From an uncultured Erysipelotrichaceae bacterium (GTDB lineage: Bacteria; Bacillota_I; Bacilli_A; RFN20; CAG-826), in NCBI GenBank assembly GCA_902774655.1, contig CACYJD010000019.1, positions 1 through 10,981 of the forward strand: a stretch of DNA of 10,981 bases. The letters are read 5' to 3'. The notes beneath the pieces are model-generated. The model had not been told where the DNA came from and ran no database searches. It saw only the letters and a program-made list of their open reading frames with translations. The position numbers and the translations under genes were made by a program. Shown here in pieces: positions 7,470 through 10,981 of this stretch (position 1 is its first letter; each line of letters opens with the position of its first letter).

Positions 7470-7919
7470 GTTTCTTACCTCTCCTAAAATCTCATCTTGA
7501 AGGCCGAACATAATTGCCTCGTCTTCTTTCTTCATGTGGTCGTAGCCTAATAAGTGTAATAACCCATGAACGAATAAGAATGACATCTCTCGATATAGAG
7601 TGTGACCGTAATCACTAGCTTGTTCAGTTGCCCTTTCATAAGAGATGATGATTTCCCCGAGAACTTTGTGTGGATTATCTTTGATAAGTAGTTCATTCTC
7701 ATCATCATAGAACGCAAAACTAATTACGTCTGTTGGTCTATCGATTCCTCGATATTCCTTGTTGATTTCATGAATTCTAGCATTATCAACGATTGATACG
7801 TCGACCTCATATTCATCTTTGATGTTAAGGTGATTAAAAGTTTTCACTAATAGATCACTATAAGTTCTTTCGAATTCATCAAATTGAGATGGGCCTAAGT
7901 TAGAAAATTCTAAATCCAT
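7065..7919 (-). CDS. ybeY-cdd: YbeY endoribonuclease - cytidine deaminase fusion
   Basis: 284 residues in one frame, joining two enzymes usually encoded separately. Residues 1-150 are YbeY, the metallo-endoribonuclease of 16S rRNA 3'-end maturation and ribosome quality control. RPTDVISF (61-68) and the zinc motif HGLLHLLGYDH (H118, H122, H128) are intact. Residues 151-284 are a complete homotetramer-type cytidine deaminase for pyrimidine salvage: PYSHFAVGAAL (171-181), C204-A-E206 and PCSPC with C236 and C239. There is no linker, because YbeY's normal end (MFGLQDEILG) runs straight into Cdd's normal N-terminus. Thirty-four further in-frame codons lie upstream of M35 in the longer frame, but they overlap the preceding gene and do not resemble YbeY, so the start at 7919 was chosen. 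It lacks a good Shine-Dalgarno. The dgkA gene usual between ybeY and cdd is absent. Confidence 0.92.
   Translation of the reverse strand: MDLEFSNLGPSQFDEFERTYSDLLVKTFNHLNIKDEYEVDVSIVDNARIHEINKEYRGIDRPTDVISFAFYDDENELLIKDNPHKVLGEIIISYERATEQASDYGHTLYREMSFLFVHGLLHLLGYDHMKKEDEAIMFGLQDEILGEVRNMFDKELLLKKANEASKLSYSPYSHFAVGAALLTKDNKIFLGANIENSSYPLCMCAERNALYNAMLNGYKKDDFVALALSAPTPTPCSPCGACRQVISELFPKDAPILMSNVKGDVQETTIAQLLPFAFSEDDLK
7478..7485 (-). promoter_or_regulatory. Internal Shine-Dalgarno at the YbeY/Cdd seam
   Basis: AGGAGAGG on the minus strand is followed by 8 bases and the in-frame ATG of the Cdd part (7467-7469). It is stronger than the site before ybeY itself. A TAA in another frame (7475-7477) directly follows it, just where a separate ybeY would be expected to stop. 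It is probably the original cdd ribosome binding site. Confidence 0.65.
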
Positions 7920-7934
7920 ACTTTTCGGGATTAG

Positions 7935-7943
7935 ATTATAACA
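7935..7943 (-). promoter_or_regulatory. Candidate extended -10 promoter before ybeY-cdd
   Basis: The minus strand reads TGTTATAAT, a perfect TGnTATAAT extended -10 element, overlapping the stop codon of the upstream C39 gene. Transcription would start near 7928, about 10 bases before the ybeY ATG. No good -35 lies 16-18 bases upstream (ATGCAA at best), but extended -10 promoters can work without one. It is moderately likely to be real. Confidence 0.35.
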
Positions 7944-9177
7944 CGTTTTCGCGCGTGTTGCATTCAATAATCTCATCGAATCTAGCACGTTTTTTCTCGT
8001 AATCGAGAACTTTGTCATCATAAGTTAATAAATTTTGAATGTTTTCGAATAAGAAATAGAACATTGCTAAGTTGAATAAGATGTAGTTTAACGAGACTAG
8101 TTTGTTGTAAAACATCAGCATCAAACCCATGATTAGGAAAATCAAAGTATAAATAGTTTTCTTGAGCGAGACATTACTAGCGTATTTATACGAGGCTTTA
8201 CTAACAGCTTCTAGGTTTTCCGAAGCGTCTTCTTTCTGCTTATCAAGTAAAGCAAACTCTTCATCATACTCAATTTCTTTTCTTGTTGGGCTGATGACCT
8301 TATCTAAGAAATAATCTAATAGAGCAAGAGCGATAACCACGGCAATCGGAACGATATATGTAAGCGAGTTATATAGCATTACCGAGATTGTTAAAGCGGC
8401 TAAAGCGCCACAAGTTACCATAGATGAATCCTTCTTTAAATAAGCTTCTTTAAATTTGACGTATGCTTCATAATCTTTATATCTTAATCCACCTATATCA
8501 TCAGTAAAATATGTATAAAAGTATTTCTCATCAAATTGCTTAAGCAAATTGATAGTGTACCAATTTCCTACTAATTCAGTTAGGGAGAACAAGATGATAA
8601 ATATCAATGGTAAAGCAACAAATTCATCTTCTCGAATAAACATGAATCCTATAATTAGTAAAGCAAAAGCGCTTAAACTAATCAGTTGCTTTAGTAGCAT
8701 CTTCCATAATGGTAGATAAGGTTTTGAACTAATCTTGAACGACTTAGAACGAGCAAGTAAATTAGTCGCATCCTCTACTTCTAATGTGTCTCCAGTGAAG
8801 TAATCAATAAACGTATCAAAGTCTAAATACATCTCCCCTCGCTTTGGATCAGTAAAATAAACTCGATTGTTTTTGAATTTTGTAACGAGCACTAAATGGT
8901 TAAGAAAGTTTATGCCATTATTTAGATTCACTAATATCGGATATTTTTCTAAGATGTCTAGTTCTAACTCTTCTTTGGCGTCATAATGATAAGCTTTGAG
9001 GGTACAGCCTTCAGAATCTGCTAGTTCTATTAAATCTTGAAATGTGAAACTGGCACGTTTGTCTCCTTTCGGCAACTTTAGATAGTCGCCATTTTTTGTG
9101 ATTGTTGCCAAAAGCATCTTTAAGCTTTGAAAACCACAGTCGTAATCGTTTCCTTGAAATGAAATATATTTTCTCAT
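7936..9177 (-). CDS. C39-type cysteine peptidase domain with six-helix ABC-exporter-like membrane domain, no ATPase
   Basis: 413 residues; I do not recognise a named gene. Residues 1-140 look like the C39 bacteriocin-leader peptidase domain: Q8 (oxyanion), D13-C14-G15 (nucleophile), H94 in NHLVLVTK and D110 in YFTDPKRG form a complete triad. Six hydrophobic helices follow in pairs (about 163-180, 186-204, 255-271, 273-291, 341-357, 362-380), separated by two charged loops of about 50 residues. This is the topology of an ABC exporter membrane domain. The protein then ends: there is no Walker A, signature or Walker B region, and the next gene starts 16 bases later. Full C39 exporters are about 700 residues. 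AGGGAGG (9184-9190) lies 6 bases before the ATG. No clear promoter is visible after the rpsU terminator. It could pair with an ATPase encoded elsewhere or act as a membrane-bound protease. No double-glycine substrate peptide is visible nearby. Confidence 0.8.
   Translation of the reverse strand: MRKYISFQGNDYDCGFQSLKMLLATITKNGDYLKLPKGDKRASFTFQDLIELADSEGCTLKAYHYDAKEELELDILEKYPILVNLNNGINFLNHLVLVTKFKNNRVYFTDPKRGEMYLDFDTFIDYFTGDTLEVEDATNLLARSKSFKISSKPYLPLWKMLLKQLISLSAFALLIIGFMFIREDEFVALPLIFIILFSLTELVGNWYTINLLKQFDEKYFYTYFTDDIGGLRYKDYEAYVKFKEAYLKKDSSMVTCGALAALTISVMLYNSLTYIVPIAVVIALALLDYFLDKVISPTRKEIEYDEEFALLDKQKEDASENLEAVSKASYKYASNVSLKKTIYTLIFLIMGLMLMFYNKLVSLNYILFNLAMFYFLFENIQNLLTYDDKVLDYEKKRARFDEIIECNTRENVL
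7940..7959. repeat. Inverted repeat at the end of the C39 gene
   Basis: AACACG (7940-7945) and CGTGTT (7954-7959) are perfect 6-base arms around an 8-base loop. The repeat covers the last codons and stop of the C39 gene and overlaps the candidate extended -10 element. It is CpG-rich in an AT-rich setting. It could be an mRNA hairpin or an operator. It has no T-tract, so it is not a normal terminator. Confidence 0.4.
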
Positions 9178-9229
9178 ATCATGCCTCCCTACTTATTCTT
9201 ACCGAGGAAATTTTAAAAACGCGACAACG

Positions 9230-9256
9230 AAAAAAAAGATAGGACTAAGTCCTATC
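9230..9256 (-). terminator. Intrinsic terminator after rpsU
   Basis: On the minus strand an 8-base-pair perfect stem (GATAGGAC / GTCCTATC, 9249-9256 and 9238-9245) with a 3-base loop is followed directly by eight U residues (9230-9237). It lies 23 bases past the rpsU stop. It ends the rpmF-deoC-rpsU transcript and separates it from the C39 gene. Confidence 0.93.
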
Positions 9257-9279
9257 AATTTTTATAATGACTAATTAAA

Positions 9280-9453
9280 TTAGTACGATTTGCGACGAGC
9301 CATCTCTGATTTAAGTTTACGTTTTAAACCAGGTTTTAGATAGAATTCTCTTTTGCGTGCTTCTTGGAGAACGCCAGATTTATTCACTTGTCTTTTAAAA
9401 CGGCGAAGTGCTTCGTCTAATGTTTCGTTATCACGAACAACTGTTTTTGGCAT
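9280..9453 (-). CDS. rpsU: 30S ribosomal protein S21
   Basis: 57 residues, the usual S21 length. The protein starts MPKTVVRDNETLDEALRRFK, continues with KSGVLQEARKREFYLKPG (25-42) and ends in a basic tail finishing MARRKSY. All of these are typical of S21, which sits on the 30S platform near the 3' end of 16S rRNA and supports initiation. A strong AAAGGAG (9462-9468) lies 8 bases before the ATG. The gene follows deoC by 35 bases and is followed by a clear terminator. In many Firmicutes rpsU directly follows mtaB; here rpmF and deoC lie between them. The classic rpsU-dnaG-rpoD trio is present on one strand, but rpsU is about 5 kb away from dnaG. Confidence 0.97.
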   Translation of the reverse strand: MPKTVVRDNETLDEALRRFKRQVNKSGVLQEARKREFYLKPGLKRKLKSEMARRKSY

Positions 9454-9488
9454 TTTATCATCTCCTTTCGTACACGTGTAATTAGTTA

Positions 9489-10133
9489 TTACTCACCTTT
9501 AATGAGTTCTAAGCCACTGCTAGCACCGATACGACTTGCACCGGCTTCTACCATAGCTAAGGCTTCTTCTCTAGTGTGGATACCACCGCTGGCTTTAACG
9601 CCAAGGTCATTTCCAACTGTTTGTCTCATAAGAGAGACAGCGTGAACTGTTGCGCCACCTTTTGAGAAACCTGTTGAGGTTTTAACAAAGTCGGCTCCAG
9701 CTCTTTTACTTGCTTTTGAGGTTTCGACGATTTCTTCGTCGGTAAGTAAGCAAGTTTCAAGAATTACTTTTAGTAATTTTCCTTCACAAGACTCTTTAAC
9801 TAGTCTAATTTCATCTTCAACATATTTATAGTCATGTTCTTTGGCCATAGAAATGTTTAAGACCATGTCAACTTCTTCAGCACCTGCTTCCACTGCTAAT
9901 TTAGCTTCGTAAGCTTTGCTTTCTGGAAGTGTTGCACCTAGTGGGAATCCCACGACTGTACAAACTTTAACATCACTGCCTTTAAGTAATTTAGCGGCAA
10001 GAGGAACGAATCCTGGATTGACGCAAACACTGGCGAAGTGATTTTCTTTTGCTTCTTCACAGAGTTTTGTAATCGCTGCGACTGAAGCATCAGGTTTTAA
10101 TAAGGTATGATCAATTAATTTTGCTAATTTCAT
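9489..10133 (-). CDS. deoC: Deoxyribose-phosphate aldolase
   Basis: 214 residues, typical for the short bacterial class I enzyme. DeoC cleaves 2-deoxyribose 5-phosphate to glyceraldehyde 3-phosphate and acetaldehyde in deoxynucleoside catabolism. It is a TIM barrel. Diagnostic segments are IDHTLLKPDA (7-16), VCTVVGFPLGAT (57-68), EVDMVLN (87-93, containing the catalytic-site Asp89), FVKTSTGF (149-156, Schiff-base Lys151) and GVKASGGI (178-185, Lys180). All key residues are present. AAGGGG lies 8 bases before the ATG. The gene sits 29 bases after rpmF and 35 before rpsU, so it is embedded in a ribosomal-protein transcript, an unusual place. Cdd, another nucleoside-salvage enzyme, is encoded 1.6 kb away. 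Confidence 0.97.
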   Translation of the reverse strand: MKLAKLIDHTLLKPDASVAAITKLCEEAKENHFASVCVNPGFVPLAAKLLKGSDVKVCTVVGFPLGATLPESKAYEAKLAVEAGAEEVDMVLNISMAKEHDYKYVEDEIRLVKESCEGKLLKVILETCLLTDEEIVETSKASKRAGADFVKTSTGFSKGGATVHAVSLMRQTVGNDLGVKASGGIHTREEALAMVEAGASRIGASSGLELIKGE

Positions 10134-10162
10134 AATATGAACCCCTTATCTATTATACATAA

Positions 10163-10357
10163 TTATTCGGCGTCTTTTTCTTTTTTGACTTCAACAACAC
10201 TTTTGCCATCATAATATCCACATTTTGGGCAAACGTTGTGTGATTTGATTGTTGCACCACAATTTGGGCAAACAACTAATCCGCTGACTGAGAGTTTGAA
10301 ATGAGTTCTTCTCATTCTTTTTCTTGTTTTGGATGTTCTTCTAAATGGTACTGCCAT
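10163..10357 (-). CDS. rpmF: 50S ribosomal protein L32
   Basis: 64 residues. The start MAVPFRRTSKTRKRMRRTHF is the canonical L32 N-terminus. A zinc ribbon follows, with CPNC (30-33) and CPKC (43-46), so this is the four-cysteine, zinc-binding form of the protein. The C-terminal tail is charged and slightly extended. A perfect AGGAGG (10366-10371) stands 8 bases before the ATG, and a strong promoter lies just upstream. The usual partner yceD (DUF177) is not adjacent, since the upstream gene is mtaB. Confidence 0.96.
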   Translation of the reverse strand: MAVPFRRTSKTRKRMRRTHFKLSVSGLVVCPNCGATIKSHNVCPKCGYYDGKSVVEVKKEKDAE

Positions 10358-10387
10358 ATTAATATCCTCCTCGAAAATATCGTATAA

Positions 10388-10415
10388 ATTATAGATAAAT
10401 TTATGTATTAGTCAA
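10388..10415 (-). promoter_or_regulatory. Sigma-A promoter of rpmF-deoC-rpsU
   Basis: On the minus strand TTGACT (10410-10415, 5 of 6), a 16-base spacer and a perfect TATAAT (10388-10393) lie in the 84-base gap between mtaB and rpmF. The predicted start is near 10381, giving a leader of about 24 bases with AGGAGG. No strong terminator for mtaB is visible in the same gap, so read-through from mtaB may add to expression. Confidence 0.85.
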
Positions 10416-10441
10416 AAGATTTTAATACAATGTACAATATT

Positions 10442-10981
10442 TTATCTATTTAATGCGATGTTATCGACTTTTATTTTAACTATTTGACCTATCATTTCAT
10501 CAGGGAAATCACCGTATAATTTGATGTAATTGCTGGAGAAACCACCCATCAAATGATTGGTCTTATTTCTTTCTTCAAGTATGACTTCTAACTCTTTATT
10601 TATAAATCTTGATTCGTATTCTTTTTGGAGTTCATTGGAAAGAGCTATGAGCTTAGCGACTCTCTCCTCTTTAACTTTGTTACTAATTTGGTTTTCGTAA
10701 GAGTATGCATCAGTCCCTTCTCTAGCGGAAAATGGGAAGACGTGTAACTCAGAGAAACCGACTTTTTTAATAAAATTGAAAGTTTCTAAAAATTCTTCTT
10801 CAGTTTCTCCAGGGAATCCAACGATTACATCAGTGGTAATCGAAATATCTGGTCTAACTTCTCTAATTCGATTCACTTTATTAATAAAGTCATCGACATT
10901 GTATTTTCTTCTCATGCGCTTTAAAACGGTTTTAGAGCCACTTTGAAGGGGCATATGAAGATGATCAGCAATATTGCTTCT
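10442..10981 (-). CDS. mtaB: tRNA t6A37 methylthiotransferase MtaB, C-terminal part
   Basis: Partial: the N-terminus, including the UPF0004 domain and radical-SAM CxxxCxxC cluster, lies beyond position 10981. The frame is open to the window edge and reads NIADHLHMPLQSGSKTVLKR there, a hallmark of methylthiotransferases. The radical-SAM barrel continues with DVIVGFPGETEEEF and SELHVFPFSAREGT, the latter more like MtaB than MiaB. The last 60 or so residues resemble the TRAM RNA-binding domain, including the MtaB-like NYIKLY segment. MtaB converts t6A37 to ms2t6A37 in tRNAs reading ANN codons. Its place upstream of rpsU matches B. subtilis (yqeV), which also favours MtaB over MiaB. Confidence 0.9.
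   Translation of the reverse strand, partial: RSNIADHLHMPLQSGSKTVLKRMRRKYNVDDFINKVNRIREVRPDISITTDVIVGFPGETEEEFLETFNFIKKVGFSELHVFPFSAREGTDAYSYENQISNKVKEERVAKLIALSNELQKEYESRFINKELEVILEERNKTNHLMGGFSSNYIKLYGDFPDEMIGQIVKIKVDNIALNR

Noticed and set aside
7920..8021. Upstream extension of YbeY by 34 residues
   Set aside because: It would overlap the C39 gene by 86 bases, and its residues do not resemble a YbeY N-terminus. The start at 7919 fits the family.
9178..9229. Possible promoter for the C39 gene (TTGTCG with TAAGAA)
   Set aside because: The spacing is 20 bases and both boxes are poor. Terminator read-through or an undetected promoter is equally possible.
9471..9480. Perfect 10-base palindrome TACACGTGTA before rpsU
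   Set aside because: A palindrome of this length is expected about ten times by chance in a window this size, so alone it does not support an operator call.

Overview
The window is a low-GC bacterial chromosome segment in which every recognisable gene lies on the minus strand. It carries a compressed version of the Bacillus-type housekeeping locus: mtaB, rpsU, ybeY, cdd, era, recO, a glycyl-tRNA synthetase gene, dnaG, rpoD (sigA), trmK and nif3/yqfO, in that transcriptional order. UGA is used as a stop (trmK, recO), so the Mycoplasma/Spiroplasma code does not apply. The AT-rich composition, compact spacing, single-chain GlyRS and this gene order suggest a Bacilli-related lineage such as Erysipelotrichales, RF39, Izemoplasma or Acholeplasma. 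That placement is an inference from gene content only.

In transcription order (high to low coordinates), the window starts inside mtaB (10981-10442). A strong promoter (10388-10415) then drives rpmF (L32), deoC and rpsU (S21), ending at a clear intrinsic terminator (9230-9256). Next is an unrecognised gene (7936-9177) for a C39 cysteine-peptidase domain joined to six predicted membrane helices, with no ABC ATPase. It is followed by a gene encoding YbeY and cytidine deaminase as one reading frame (7065-7919), then era and recO in tight, partly overlapping succession.

A second strong promoter (5411-5439) starts glyS-dnaG-rpoD-trmK-nif3. The trmK and nif3 genes overlap by ATGA, and nif3 leaves the window at position 1. 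No intergenic stretch exceeds about 105 bases, so there is no room for hidden large genes. I see no tRNA, rRNA, CRISPR array, IS element or riboswitch.

Most genes serve core information processing: ribosome maturation (YbeY, Era), ribosomal proteins (L32, S21), tRNA modification and charging (MtaB, TrmK, GlyRS), replication priming (DnaG), recombination (RecO) and the primary sigma factor. Two nucleoside-salvage enzymes, Cdd and DeoC, are interleaved.

Three things stand out. The DnaG reading frame is intact but appears to lack about 22 residues of the Toprim domain, including the conserved D-x-D metal site. The C39-membrane protein looks like a peptidase-containing exporter without its motor. 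YbeY and Cdd are fused exactly at their natural ends, with a near-perfect internal Shine-Dalgarno at the seam. The first could be real or an assembly error and should be checked first.
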